In this document: in pieces, positions 17,124 to 26,701 of the stretch | Numbering within the stretch: position 1 is the stretch's first letter | Layout of the letters: each line of letters begins with the position of its first letter | Source of the DNA: Actinomycetota bacterium | GTDB taxonomy: Bacteria; Actinomycetota; Acidimicrobiia; Acidimicrobiales; Aldehydirespiratoraceae | NCBI GenBank assembly: GCA_029979265.1 | Contig: JAPOHW010000012.1 | Span: forward strand, 1 to 64,000 | Direction: 5' to 3' | DNA length: 64,000 bases | The notes under the pieces: model-generated | Seen by the model: the letters and a program-made list of their open reading frames with translations, nothing else | What the model was told of the DNA's origin: nothing | Database searches by the model: none | Made by a program: the position numbers and the translations under genes

Positions 17124-18179
17124 ATGCCCGTGTCTCGTCTCGTCGCCGTCGGGATGATGGCGTTGCTGACGTCGTGCAGCCCGACATCGGTCGAACTCGG
17201 CCCCGAACCGACGAGCACCACCACGGCACCGACATCGACCACCAGCACGGTGCTGTCGACCACGACGACATCCACCACCACGACGTCGTCGACCACCACG
17301 ATCCCAGCGGTGCTGCCCGAGTTGCAGTTCGACGAGGCTGGCGTTCCGCTGAACGGTCAGTCCAACGGGGTCCTCGTCTCGGACACGGGCTGGGTCCTGC
17401 CAATTCTGAGTGGTCTCGACGGTGGCCGGCATCGCGTCTGGACCCCGTGCGGACGCCAGGCCGATATCGCAGGTGGGGAGGTGATCTTCGACGCAGACTT
17501 CGTGCTGGATCCCGGCCACGGCGGCTCCGAACCTGGTGCGGTCGGTCGGGGTGGTCTCGCCGAGAAGGATCTCAACCTCGCCGTCAGCGAGAAGATCCGC
17601 GACGCCCTCGTCGGCGCCGGGTACTCGGTGGTCATGACCCGGGAGACCGATGTGCGGGTGCCCATCGTGACGCGAGCCGAGATTGCGCACGCCCTCGATC
17701 CGCTTGCCTTCTTGTCCGTGCACTTCAACGCAGGGACCGACGCACGAAGTGCGACGCCGGGCACCGAGATGTATCACCAGATCAATCGCGCCGATTCCAA
17801 GCGACTCGCCGGGCTTCTCTACGAAGAGACGCGCGCAGTGCTCGACCAGTTCGATGTTCCGTGGGTGGCGCTCAGCGATGCCGGCACGACGTTCCGGCCC
17901 AACCGGGCCGGCGGCGACTATTACGGCGTTCTGCGCCGGCCTGCCCCGGTGCTGAGTGTCCTGCTCGAATTCGCCTACCTCTCGAACCCCGCCGAGGAAG
18001 AACTCGTCTCCGACCCTGTGGTGCAAGATCAACTCGCAACCGCCGTCGTGATCGCAGTCGAGCGATTTCTCGAAACCGATGACCCAGGATCGGGCTTCAT
18101 CGATGATCCGATCTTCCGCGGGTTCGGACCGTCGGGGGCGGGACGAACCGACGATTGCATCGATCCGGTACTCGAATGA
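17124..18179 (+). CDS. N-acetylmuramoyl-L-alanine amidase (Amidase_3) lipoprotein
   Basis: A zinc amidase that cleaves the stem peptide from glycan strands in peptidoglycan. From ATG 17124 the protein has a short lipoprotein signal with lipobox LTSC, so it should be lipid-anchored outside the membrane. A Ser/Thr-rich tether follows (encoded by about 17212-17310, nearly all ACC/ACG/TCG codons). The catalytic domain shows zinc-ligand motifs VLDPGHGGSEPGA, EKDLNLAVSEKI, LSVHFNA and the catalytic Glu in LLEFAYLSNP. An upstream TTG (17079) or GTG 17121 are alternative starts. It follows sucD by about 70 bp but is functionally unrelated. Confidence 0.87.
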   Translation: MPVSRLVAVGMMALLTSCSPTSVELGPEPTSTTTAPTSTTSTVLSTTTTSTTTTSSTTTIPAVLPELQFDEAGVPLNGQSNGVLVSDTGWVLPILSGLDGGRHRVWTPCGRQADIAGGEVIFDADFVLDPGHGGSEPGAVGRGGLAEKDLNLAVSEKIRDALVGAGYSVVMTRETDVRVPIVTRAEIAHALDPLAFLSVHFNAGTDARSATPGTEMYHQINRADSKRLAGLLYEETRAVLDQFDVPWVALSDAGTTFRPNRAGGDYYGVLRRPAPVLSVLLEFAYLSNPAEEELVSDPVVQDQLATAVVIAVERFLETDDPGSGFIDDPIFRGFGPSGAGRTDDCIDPVLE

Positions 18180-18263
18180 GCAGTCGTGGGCCCGGCCTCG
18201 ATCGCAGCGCAATGCATCTCGGGTGTCGGTATCGATGACACCAGGACGAGACAACGGGCTTGG

Positions 18264-18269
18264 TAGGTT
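18264..18269 (+). promoter_or_regulatory. -10 element of purH
   Basis: TAGGTT ends 7 nt before GTG 18277; this supports GTG 18277 as start over the upstream ATG 18235. Confidence 0.5.
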
Positions 18270-18276
18270 CGGGCCG

Positions 18277-19827
18277 GTGAATGCCCCCCGCCGCGCCCTG
18301 TTGTCCGTCTACGACAAGACGGGGATCGTCGATCTTGCCGGGGTACTCGTCGAGGCGGGTTGGGAACTGATCTCCAGCGGCGGAACGGCTCGAGCGATCG
18401 CCGATGCCGGTCTGCCCGTTGTCGATGTCGCCGACCACACCGGGTCACCGATCATGCTCGGCCATCGGGTCGTCACCCTGCACCCGAAGGTTCACGGCGG
18501 CATCCTCGCCGACCGCTCCGATCCCGAGCACCAGGCCGACATGGACGAGCACGGTATTGCGCCGATCGATCTTGTGGTCGGCAACCTCTATCCCTTCGGG
18601 TCGAGCATGGCCGAGTTCCAGCACGGTGCCGGCCGCCCCGAAGAACTCATCGACATCGGTGGGCCTGCAATGGTTCGGGCTGCAGCGAAGAATCACACCC
18701 ACGTCGGTGTGGTGGTGAGCCCCGGCGACTATCCCGCCGTCATCGACGAGATTCGCGCCGATGGGTGGCTCAGCGACTCGACCCGTCGACGGCTTGCCCG
18801 CGACGCCTACGCCCACACCGCTGCATACGACGCCGCCATCGTGACCTGGTTCGATCGGACCGCCGACGAGCCGGAGCTGCTGCCTCGGACCATCCATCTC
18901 GCGCTCGAGCGGGCCGACGTGTTGCGCTACGGCGAGAACCCGCACCAGCACGGGTCGCGCTATCGCCGCGTCGACGAACCTGGCATCTGGGATCGTGTCG
19001 AACAACACGCAGGGGTTGCGCTCAGCTACTTGAACCTCTTCGACGCCGACGCAGCATGGCGGCTGGCCCACGACATGGGCGGGCCGGCGGCTGTCGCAAT
19101 CATCAAGCACGCCAATCCCTGCGGTGCCGCCATCGGCAGTGACCTCGCCACCGCCTACAGCAATGCCTTCGCCTGCGACCCTCGTTCGGCGTTCGGCGGC
19201 ATCGTCGCCTGCAACCAGCCTGTCGATCTCGACACGGTCGAGGCGATGGAAGCAGCTGCGCAAGCCGATGTCATTCTCGCTCCGGGCTTCGCCGAGGGGG
19301 TGATCGACCGCCTTGTCGCCAAGCGAAAGAACACCCGTCTCCTCACGGTTCCAGCACCGCAGACACCCCCGATGCTGGCGCTCCGGCAGATGGCCGACGG
19401 CTTCCTGGTGCAGGAGCATCATCGATTTGCGGCCACACCCGACTCATGGCAGGTGGTCACCGATCGTCGACCGACCGATGTGGAACGGGCCGATGCCGCC
19501 TTCGCCTGGAGGGTGTGTGGCCACGTCAGTTCGAACGCCATCGTTCTCGCCAAGGATGGGGTGGCGTGGGGCATCGGGGCCGGCCAGCAGAACCGGGTCG
19601 AATCGGGCGAGATCGCAGCGAGCAAGGCTGCCGGTCGGGCCCGAGGTGGCGCCTGTGCCAGTGACGCCTTCTACCCGTTTCCCGATGGCATTCATGCCGC
19701 TGCTGATGCCGGAGCGGCCGTCATCGTGCAGCCCGGCGGTTCGGTCGGCGACAACAAGACCATTGCCGCAGCGAACGAGCGCAACGTTGCCATGGTCTTC
19801 ACCGGCGAACGACAGTTCCTGCACTAG
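18277..19827 (+). CDS. purH: Bifunctional AICAR transformylase/IMP cyclohydrolase
   Basis: A 516-residue enzyme for the last two steps of IMP synthesis. The N-terminal MGS-like cyclohydrolase starts ALLSVYDKTGIVDLA and contains ELISSGGTARA and GRVKTLHPK-type loops (here GHRVVTLHPKVHGG). The C-terminal transformylase carries the catalytic KHANPCGAA motif, then SDAFYPFPDG and VQPGGSVGDNK near the end. The chosen GTG start gives the usual family length. No purN lies next to it. The acyltransferase gene follows after 14 bp. Confidence 0.95.
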   Translation: MNAPRRALLSVYDKTGIVDLAGVLVEAGWELISSGGTARAIADAGLPVVDVADHTGSPIMLGHRVVTLHPKVHGGILADRSDPEHQADMDEHGIAPIDLVVGNLYPFGSSMAEFQHGAGRPEELIDIGGPAMVRAAAKNHTHVGVVVSPGDYPAVIDEIRADGWLSDSTRRRLARDAYAHTAAYDAAIVTWFDRTADEPELLPRTIHLALERADVLRYGENPHQHGSRYRRVDEPGIWDRVEQHAGVALSYLNLFDADAAWRLAHDMGGPAAVAIIKHANPCGAAIGSDLATAYSNAFACDPRSAFGGIVACNQPVDLDTVEAMEAAAQADVILAPGFAEGVIDRLVAKRKNTRLLTVPAPQTPPMLALRQMADGFLVQEHHRFAATPDSWQVVTDRRPTDVERADAAFAWRVCGHVSSNAIVLAKDGVAWGIGAGQQNRVESGEIAASKAAGRARGGACASDAFYPFPDGIHAAADAGAAVIVQPGGSVGDNKTIAAANERNVAMVFTGERQFLH

Positions 19828-19841
19828 GTCGGTGCTGACGC

Positions 19842-20537
19842 ATGGGTGAGACCGAGTCGAAACAGGCCAAGTCGATGGAATGGGTCGTGAAGGTCCACGA
19901 CAGCCGTGCAGGTCGAGCCTTCTACTGGGTCACCGTCCGGCTTCTGCGGCTCACGCTCATGCGGTGGCTGCGCGTTCGGACGCAGGGGACGCACCATCTG
20001 GCGATGGAGGGCCCGGTGATCGTTGCTCCCGTGCATCGCAGCAACCTCGACTCGATCATCGTTGCGTGCTCCACCGAGCGCCGGATCCGGGCGATCGGCA
20101 AAGAGTCGCTGTTCACCCACCCGGCCTTCGCATGGGTCAACGCTGCCCTCGGGGCGATTCCGGTCCGGCGTGGTGAGGCTGATCGGGTGGCGATGAGGGC
20201 GTCACAACACATCATCACGGACGGAGCGATGATGATCGTCTTCCCCGAAGGCACCCGGCAAACCGGCACCGAGGTCATCGGCGTTTTCGACGGCACCGCG
20301 TACCTTGCCCAAAAGACCGGGGCTCCCATCATCCCGATCGGGATCGGTGGCACCGAAGCCGCCATGGCGAGCGGATCGAAAGGGATCAGGCGGGTGCGGT
20401 GCGCGATCGTCGTCGGCGAGCCGATCGCGCCCCCCGAGGGGCGATTGAGTCAGCCGCAGCGCCGAGCGTTCAGCGAGGGCGTGAGCGCCAAGCTCCAGGA
20501 GGTCTTCGACCGGGCCATCGCACTGGCCGACGGTTGA
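19842..20537 (+). CDS. 1-acyl-glycerol-3-phosphate acyltransferase family (PlsC-like)
   Basis: A 231-residue membrane-associated acyltransferase of phospholipid synthesis. It carries the HX4D catalytic motif HRSNLD (65-70), the acceptor-phosphate motif FPEGTR (134-139) and a hydrophobic N-terminal segment (28-44). Several PlsC-like paralogues usually occur in actinobacteria, so the exact acyl acceptor is not certain. It begins 14 bp after purH, so co-transcription is likely. Confidence 0.88.
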   Translation: MGETESKQAKSMEWVVKVHDSRAGRAFYWVTVRLLRLTLMRWLRVRTQGTHHLAMEGPVIVAPVHRSNLDSIIVACSTERRIRAIGKESLFTHPAFAWVNAALGAIPVRRGEADRVAMRASQHIITDGAMMIVFPEGTRQTGTEVIGVFDGTAYLAQKTGAPIIPIGIGGTEAAMASGSKGIRRVRCAIVVGEPIAPPEGRLSQPQRRAFSEGVSAKLQEVFDRAIALADG

Positions 20538-20562
20538 CCCGTTCGCACGGCCTTCGGCCCGA

Positions 20563-20568
20563 TAGGTT
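20563..20568 (+). promoter_or_regulatory. -10 element of icd
   Basis: TAGGTT ends 7 nt before ATG 20576; predicted leaderless transcript. Confidence 0.5.
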
Positions 20569-20575
20569 TGAGGCC

Positions 20576-21772
20576 ATGGCTGACAAGATCACGATGCAGG
20601 ACGACGGCACCCTCCACGTGCCCGACCATCCGATCATTCCGTTCATCGAAGGTGATGGCACAGGGGTCGACATCTGGCCCGCCGCCAAACTCGTGCTCGA
20701 CGCTGCCGCAGGCAAGTACGGCAAGACCATCGAGTGGATCGAGGTCCTCGCCGGCGAGAAAGCGTTCAACGAGACCGGCGACTGGCTGCCCCAGGACACC
20801 ATCGACAAGTTCGAGGAGTACCTGATCGGCATCAAGGGTCCGCTCACCACGCCGATCGGCGGCGGATTCCGCAGCCTCAACGTGGCGATCCGCCAGATCA
20901 TGGATCTCTATGTCTGCCTGCGCCCCGTTCGCTGGTTCGAAGGTGTGCCCTCTCCGGTCAAGGAGCCGCAGCTGGTCGACATGGTGATCTTCCGCGAGAA
21001 CACCGAAGACATCTATGCCGGCATGGAAGTCGAATCGGGCACTCCTGAGGCCAAGCGCATGATCGAACTTCTCCATGACGCCTACGGCTGGGAGATCCGC
21101 GAGGACTCCGGGATCGGCATCAAGCCGGTGTCGAAATTCGGCTCGCAACGGCTGCAGCGGGCTGCGCTCGACTACGCCGTGCGCCGCAACCGGGGCCGGG
21201 TCCACTGGGTGCACAAGGGCAACATCATGAAGTTCACCGAGGGCGCCTTCCAGAAGTGGGGCTACGAGCTCGTGCGAGAGGAGTTCGCCGATGTTGCTGT
21301 CGGCTGGGACGACTGTGGCGGTGATCCCGGCGACAAGATCCTTGTGCAGGACGCCATCGCCGACATTGCCTTGCAGCAGGTCCTCACTCGACCGGCCGAG
21401 TTCGACGTCATCGCCACCATGAACCTCAACGGCGACTACCTCTCGGATGCCCTTGCCGCCCAGGTCGGCGGTATCGGCATCGCTCCTGGCGCCAACATCA
21501 ACTACATGACGGGTCACGGGGTCTTCGAGGCGACGCACGGCACGGCACCGAAATATGCGGGCCAGGACAAGGTCAACCCCTCCTCGGTGCTGCTGTCGGG
21601 GGTCATGATGTTCGAGCACCTCGGATGGCAGGAAGCGGCCGACGACATCATCGCTGCGGTCGAGGCCACGATCGGCGACAAGGTCGTCACCTACGATTTC
21701 GCTCGCCTCATGGACGGAGCCACCGAAGTCAAGTGCTCCGAATTCGCGAGCGCCATCGTCGATCGGCTCTGA
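20576..21772 (+). CDS. icd: NADP-dependent isocitrate dehydrogenase (E. coli type)
   Basis: A 398-residue homodimeric-type isocitrate dehydrogenase of the TCA cycle. The segment [19 protein letters not shown] contains the Ser and Arg residues that bind isocitrate and, in E. coli, the Ser phosphorylated by AceK; no aceK is in the window. [25 protein letters not shown] and the cofactor region [10 protein letters not shown] are also intact. Many actinobacteria instead use a monomeric enzyme of about 740 residues, so the E. coli-type isozyme is informative about lineage. Confidence 0.94.
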   Translation: MADKITMQDDGTLHVPDHPIIPFIEGDGTGVDIWPAAKLVLDAAAGKYGKTIEWIEVLAGEKAFNETGDWLPQDTIDKFEEYLIGIKGPLTTPIGGGFRSLNVAIRQIMDLYVCLRPVRWFEGVPSPVKEPQLVDMVIFRENTEDIYAGMEVESGTPEAKRMIELLHDAYGWEIREDSGIGIKPVSKFGSQRLQRAALDYAVRRNRGRVHWVHKGNIMKFTEGAFQKWGYELVREEFADVAVGWDDCGGDPGDKILVQDAIADIALQQVLTRPAEFDVIATMNLNGDYLSDALAAQVGGIGIAPGANINYMTGHGVFEATHGTAPKYAGQDKVNPSSVLLSGVMMFEHLGWQEAADDIIAAVEATIGDKVVTYDFARLMDGATEVKCSEFASAIVDRL

Positions 21773-21887
21773 GTCGCCGTCTCGGGGACACGACACTCGC
21801 CTTTCGTCGTTGACGAGGCATTTTCGACACCGCTGAGACCGTCATCGCGCCCCGTCTCGGAGGCGTTGGCCCGTGCCGTTGTGCCGG

Positions 21888-21893
21888 TACGGT
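21888..21893 (+). promoter_or_regulatory. -10 element of ABC exporter operon
   Basis: TACGGT ends 6 nt before ATG 21900, which supports that start over the GTG at 21873 upstream of it. Confidence 0.5.
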
Positions 21894-21899
21894 TCGGTG

Positions 21900-23654
21900 A
21901 TGCACGCAATCCGCTCCGACGAACACATGTGGCGTCGTGGTGGTCGTCTGATCATGCGGTCGCTGCGGCTTCATCCGAGCATGCACGCAACTGCGATGTT
22001 CGGTGCGCTGATGTACGTCGGGGCGTCGATCGGTGGTGCGGTCGTCCTCGGTCGGGTGACCGACGACCTCGTCGTGCCGGCTTTCGCCGACGGCTCGGTC
22101 GATCGCAGCGACATCTGGGCGATGATGGCGATCGTCGTCGGCATCTCGTTCGTGCGCGGGGCGGGTGTGGTGGTTCGTCGCTGGTTTCTGTCGCTCGCCG
22201 AGAACCGCACCCAGCGTGATTGGCGCCGCGATCTGGTCTGGCACTACCTCGACGTGCCGCTTCGCTTCCACCGTGAGCGTCCGACGGGTGAACTCCTCGC
22301 CCACGCCGACCTCGACCTGACCACCGCCACCATGGTGCTCAAGCCGTTGGCGTTCTCGGCCAGCGTTGTCGTCCTCGTCGTGGCTGCCACTGTCACGCTG
22401 GTGATCATCCATCCGCTCGTTGCGCTCGTTGGCGTCGTGTTGTTTCCGACTCTCGTCGTGCTCAGTCAGATCTACACCAGCCGAGTCGAAGAACCTGCCG
22501 CCCGCGCCCAACAGGGGGTTGGCGATGTGTCGGCTGTGGCACACGAGAGCTTCGAGGGAGCCCTGGTCGTCAAGACACTCGGTCGTGAGGAGGCCGAGAT
22601 CGAACGTATGCGGGCCGCCTCGGCCCGTCTGCGCGACGAGCGCCTTGTCGTCGGTCGAATCCGCGCCTTCTTCGAACCGTCGATCGATGCACTTCCCCAT
22701 GCCGGCACGATCGCACTCCTGCTGCTCGGGAGCTGGTTGGTGTCGCGTGGTTCGGCGACGCCGGGTGACCTCGTCCTGGCTGCCATCATCTTCGGCCTGC
22801 TCGCCACGCCGCTGCGGGTCTTCGGGTTTTTCCTCGAAGAACTTCCGCGGTCGGTGGTTGCGCTCGATCGTGTCGACCGGGTGATGGCGACCGATGTCGA
22901 GAATCGAGCGGGGGCCAGGTCGCTTCCCGACGGCCCGCTAGCGATCCGGGTACGCGGACTCGGGGTCGCCTACGGCGACAACAACGTTCTGACCGACATC
23001 GACATCGATGTCCCGGCCGGGGGTGTTGCTGCGCTGGTCGGACCCACCGGTTCGGGCAAATCGACCCTCATGGAAGCGATCGCCGGGCTGCTCGACCCAT
23101 CGTCGGGCAGTGTCGAGCTCGGGCGGGTTGCGGTCGACGACGTCTCGGCCAAGGAGTGGTCGGCGGCGGTCGCCATCGCGTTCCAGGAGTCCTTTCTGTT
23201 CACCGACTCGATCGACCAGAACGTCGGCCTCGGGGTTCGTTCCGATGCCGAGATCGCCGAGGCGTTGGCCATCGCTCGAGCCGACACCTTCGTGGCCGAT
23301 CTACCCGATGGACGGTCGACCGTCGTCGGTGAGCGCGGCACCACGCTCTCCGGAGGCCAGCGCCAGCGGGTGGCGTTGGCCCGGGCCCTGGCCCGCAAGC
23401 CGAAGGTGCTGCTGCTCGACGATGCGACGAGCGCAGTCGACCCACTCGTCGAAGCCGAGATCCTCGCCGGGTTGCGACGCTCCCTCGACATGACTGTGAT
23501 GGTCGTTGCGCACCGCATCTCGACGATCCTGCTCGCCGACTCCGTCGTGTATCTCGACGAGGGTCGTGTCGTGGCGACGGGCACCCATCGGGAACTGCTC
23601 GAGCGCGACGACTATCGCGCCCTCGTGACCGCCTACGAGCAAAGGGACGCTTGA
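21900..23654 (+). CDS. ABC exporter half-transporter, degenerate ATP site (subunit 1)
   Basis: A 584-residue half-transporter: six-helix membrane domain (about 1-330) and ATPase domain. Walker A is GPTGSGKST (381-389), signature LSGGQRQR from residue 483, and Walker B VLLLDDATSAVD. The residue that is normally the catalytic Glu after Walker B is Asp508 here. Its partner, encoded with a 1-base overlap, has Glu at that place but a non-canonical signature. That split is typical of heterodimeric exporters with one degenerate and one active site. The substrate is unknown (drug or lipid export are family roles). Confidence 0.9.
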   Translation: MHAIRSDEHMWRRGGRLIMRSLRLHPSMHATAMFGALMYVGASIGGAVVLGRVTDDLVVPAFADGSVDRSDIWAMMAIVVGISFVRGAGVVVRRWFLSLAENRTQRDWRRDLVWHYLDVPLRFHRERPTGELLAHADLDLTTATMVLKPLAFSASVVVLVVAATVTLVIIHPLVALVGVVLFPTLVVLSQIYTSRVEEPAARAQQGVGDVSAVAHESFEGALVVKTLGREEAEIERMRAASARLRDERLVVGRIRAFFEPSIDALPHAGTIALLLLGSWLVSRGSATPGDLVLAAIIFGLLATPLRVFGFFLEELPRSVVALDRVDRVMATDVENRAGARSLPDGPLAIRVRGLGVAYGDNNVLTDIDIDVPAGGVAALVGPTGSGKSTLMEAIAGLLDPSSGSVELGRVAVDDVSAKEWSAAVAIAFQESFLFTDSIDQNVGLGVRSDAEIAEALAIARADTFVADLPDGRSTVVGERGTTLSGGQRQRVALARALARKPKVLLLDDATSAVDPLVEAEILAGLRRSLDMTVMVVAHRISTILLADSVVYLDEGRVVATGTHRELLERDDYRALVTAYEQRDA

Positions 23655-25489
23655 TGGCCGAGCGACGTCCGAAGCTCGAATCCCTCGATGCGGCTGCGTC
23701 GTTGATCGACGACGAGACGCCGGAGATCGGCGGTCTCACCGTCTTCCGGCGCGGCCTCGAGGTTTCGCCCGATCTCCGCAACGGGCTGCTCGTCACCGTC
23801 TTGCTGGCGCTCACGGCTGCGGCCGGTCGCCTGATCATCCCGATCCTCGTCCAGCTCGTGCTCGACCGGGGTCTGCTCGGCGACGACGGGTATCGACCGG
23901 GGTTCCTGTGGGCCGTGTCACTCGGCGCCTTGGTCGTGATCGTGGTGGTGGCGTGGAGCACGCGAGTGACTCTCATCCGTCTGGTCGACATGACCGAGAC
24001 GGTGCTGATGAACCTGCGGATCCGGGTCTTCGGGCACATCCACCGGTTGAGCCTCGCCGATCACACCGAGAGTCGTCGCGGTGTGCTCGTTGCCAGGGTC
24101 ACGAGTGACATCGAGACCCTCACCCGCTTCACCCAGTGGGGCCTCATCAGTTGGATCACCGACTCTGCGATCATTCTCGGCACCGTCGCCGTGATGCTCT
24201 GGTACAGCTGGCAGCTGACGTTGCTGGTCATCGTCGTCCACGTGCCACTGGTTCCGTTCCTGCGGTGGGTGCAGCGTCGCCAATTCGTGTCGTACGGCCT
24301 CGTTCGCACCCGGGTGGCCGAGACGCTCGGCCACGTGTCCGAGACCGTGTCGGGCGCAGAGGTCATCCGGGCCTACGACTACGAGGGTCCGGTCCGTGCG
24401 CGCATGGAAGACTCGATCCAACGCCAGTATCGCCAGCAGCAGCGAAGCATGATCTGGTTCGCCGGGATGCTCCCCGTCGTCGATCTCGTGTCGTCGATCT
24501 CGCTGGCGGTGGCCGTCGGCGTCGGTGTGTGGTGGCGGGGTGACCTCGGTCTTGGTGTGGGCGAACTCGTCGCCTTCCTGTTTCTCGTCAACCTCATCCT
24601 CAACCCGATCGCCCAGCTCGGCGAAGTCCTCGACCAGACCCAGACCGCCCTCGCCGGCTGGTGGAAGGTGCTGCGGGTTCTCGAGGTGCCCGTCGATGTC
24701 GTCGAGCCCGACGACGGCCAGTCGTTGCCGACAGGGGCACTGTCGATCGACCTGGAGGGAGTCGGCTTCTCGTACCGCACCGGCCCACCCGTGCTCCACG
24801 GAGTGGATCTGCACATCGCTCCCGAGACTGTCGTGGCGATCGTGGGAGAGACAGGCTCGGGGAAGACCACGTGCGCGCGTCTGCTCACCCGGCTGGCCGA
24901 TCCGACCGAGGGCGTTGTTCGCATCGGTGGTGTCGATCTTCGCCGAGTGTCACCCGAGGCGCGACGGCAGTCGATCCGCATGGTTCCCCAAGACGGCTTC
25001 CTGTTCGACACCACGATTCGCAGCAACATCCGGTTTGGGCGACCTGATGCAACCGACACCGATGTCGAGCAGGCGATCGACGAGCTTGGGTTGCGACACT
25101 GGGTCGAGGGTCTGCCCGAGGGGCTCGACACGGTGGTCGGCGAGCGGGGAGGACGTCTGTCGGTCGGCGAGCGACAGCTCGTGGCGTTGGCGCGTGCGCA
25201 GGTTGCCGACCCTGGGTTGCTGTTGCTCGACGAGGCCACCTCGGCGGTCGATCCCGAGACCGAAGAGGCGCTGGCATCGGCACTCGACCGCCTCGCCGGC
25301 GGGCGCACCATGGTGTCGATCGCCCACCGTCTTTCGACCGCTGAGCGCGCCGACCTGGTGGTGGTCTTCGACGCGGGAGCGATCGTCCAGGTCGGATCGC
25401 ACGACGAACTGGTCGAGCAGCCCGGAATCTATGCGACGCTCTACGAGTCGTGGATCGGCAACACTCGGTCCGATCCATCAGCTGCCTGA
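23654..25489 (+). CDS. ABC exporter half-transporter, catalytic Glu intact (subunit 2)
   Basis: A 611-residue half-transporter partnering the preceding gene. Its ATG shares the A of the upstream TGA, with AAAGGGACG as SD. It has an N-terminal six-helix domain, Walker A GETGSGKTT (from 398) and Walker B LLLLDEATSAVD with Glu527. The signature is LSVGE (502-506) instead of LSGGQ. Together with Asp508 of subunit 1 this would build one degenerate composite site; the other site pairs Glu527 with the canonical LSGGQ of subunit 1. Its 3' end overlaps the convergent GT87 gene by 49 bp. Confidence 0.9.
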   Translation: MAERRPKLESLDAAASLIDDETPEIGGLTVFRRGLEVSPDLRNGLLVTVLLALTAAAGRLIIPILVQLVLDRGLLGDDGYRPGFLWAVSLGALVVIVVVAWSTRVTLIRLVDMTETVLMNLRIRVFGHIHRLSLADHTESRRGVLVARVTSDIETLTRFTQWGLISWITDSAIILGTVAVMLWYSWQLTLLVIVVHVPLVPFLRWVQRRQFVSYGLVRTRVAETLGHVSETVSGAEVIRAYDYEGPVRARMEDSIQRQYRQQQRSMIWFAGMLPVVDLVSSISLAVAVGVGVWWRGDLGLGVGELVAFLFLVNLILNPIAQLGEVLDQTQTALAGWWKVLRVLEVPVDVVEPDDGQSLPTGALSIDLEGVGFSYRTGPPVLHGVDLHIAPETVVAIVGETGSGKTTCARLLTRLADPTEGVVRIGGVDLRRVSPEARRQSIRMVPQDGFLFDTTIRSNIRFGRPDATDTDVEQAIDELGLRHWVEGLPEGLDTVVGERGGRLSVGERQLVALARAQVADPGLLLLDEATSAVDPETEEALASALDRLAGGRTMVSIAHRLSTAERADLVVVFDAGAIVQVGSHDELVEQPGIYATLYESWIGNTRSDPSAA

Positions 25490-26673
25490 TCGGTCGGCGG
25501 CAACAGCCGCAAGGTGGTCAGTGCGAGCAGCGCGACGATCAGCAGAATCAAGGGACTGACCTCACCGATCGTCTTGGTCAGGTGGATCGTTCCGCCCAAC
25601 CAGATCAGCAGGGTCAGCCGTGGACCGATCAGTCGACGATCGAGCAGCACCAGGGTTGCAAAGGCGAGCAGGGCGGCGTCGTAGAAGATCGCATGAGGCC
25701 CGAGCAGGACGAGCCCCGCGGTGGTGATCGCCATCCGTTCGGTCAGTCCAACCCGGCGACGCCACCACAGCCACGCCAACCCGAGCGCAACGGCAGCCGA
25801 GACCGCACCCCCGATAAGCAGCGCAGCAACCGACTCGGCTCCTGCGATCGCCTGAAACACGCCGATCGGTGCGATCTCGTTTGCTGCGTTGATCTCGGCA
25901 TCTCGTTCGAGCAGAGGTTCGATCTGACGGAGCCAGGAGGTCAGCCAGTCGACGCCGAACAGTGCTGCATTGACGGCCCAGACGACCATGGCTCCGGTAG
26001 CGGCGAACGCAACGGTTCGCCACCGTCGGTCGAGCATGGCGAGCCCGATCAGGGGAAGTGCGTACTGCGGGCGATACAGCAGGACCGCCAACGCGATCCC
26101 CGCGAGCCCATCGTGGTCATCGTGCCAGCACCGCCAGGCAGCTGCGATCAACAGCATGGAGAGGGCGGTGTTCTGCCCGCCGGTGACGCCGACGAACACC
26201 GGGTAGGCGGTGATGACGGCACCGAGCGTGGCGCCGAACCAGCGCCCGACGATCGGAACCATCGGTCGGATCAGCGCCAAGGCAGCAACGAAGGCACCGA
26301 CCATCACGCCGGTGTGCACCACATAGGCAAGCCGGTACGGGAGCGCGCTCAGGGGCTGGTACGCAGCGGCGACGTAGGGCGGGTAGGGGTACATGATGAA
26401 GCCGGACTCGTCGCCGAGAAGGTCGGCCTGCGCCGCTGCCTGGGTCGCCGGATCGTACAGAGAGTCGATGTTGCCATCGGCTGCGATCGTGCCCGCCCCG
26501 AAAAAGGCGGGGAAGTCGCCACCCAGCCGGCCCGTTGCAGTCGACGAGCCGCCATCGGTCACGATCACGAACACGAACGTTGCGACGAGCGTGCCGAGGA
26601 GCAGGATCGGGTAACGGCGAAGTCGTATGTCCCATGCAGGGTCGAGCGCACGTGGGTCTGCCACTCCATCCAA
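25441..26673 (-). CDS. GT87-like polyprenyl-phosphate mannosyltransferase family membrane protein
   Basis: A roughly 410-residue protein with about ten hydrophobic helices. The loop after the first helix (GGDFPAFFGAGTIAADGNIDSLYD) and the segments PYPPYVAAAYQPLS and GGQNTALSMLL are hallmarks of GT87 (DUF2029), membrane glycosyltransferases that use polyprenyl-phosphate sugars for envelope glycolipids. Start is uncertain: TTG 26673 or GTG 26664; neither has a good SD. It lies 28 bp behind the GGDEF gene on the same strand. Family call good; donor and acceptor unknown. Confidence 0.78.
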   Translation of the reverse strand: MDGVADPRALDPAWDIRLRRYPILLLGTLVATFVFVIVTDGGSSTATGRLGGDFPAFFGAGTIAADGNIDSLYDPATQAAAQADLLGDESGFIMYPYPPYVAAAYQPLSALPYRLAYVVHTGVMVGAFVAALALIRPMVPIVGRWFGATLGAVITAYPVFVGVTGGQNTALSMLLIAAAWRCWHDDHDGLAGIALAVLLYRPQYALPLIGLAMLDRRWRTVAFAATGAMVVWAVNAALFGVDWLTSWLRQIEPLLERDAEINAANEIAPIGVFQAIAGAESVAALLIGGAVSAAVALGLAWLWWRRRVGLTERMAITTAGLVLLGPHAIFYDAALLAFATLVLLDRRLIGPRLTLLIWLGGTIHLTKTIGEVSPLILLIVALLALTTLRLLPPTDQAADGSDRVLPIHDS

Positions 26674-26701
26674 TCGGTCGCTGACACGGCGGATGTGAGT
26701 G

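Noticed and set aside
16101-18254. 717-codon minus-strand frame opposite sucD and the amidase
   Set aside because: Spans two convincing plus-strand genes and shows no recognisable domain.
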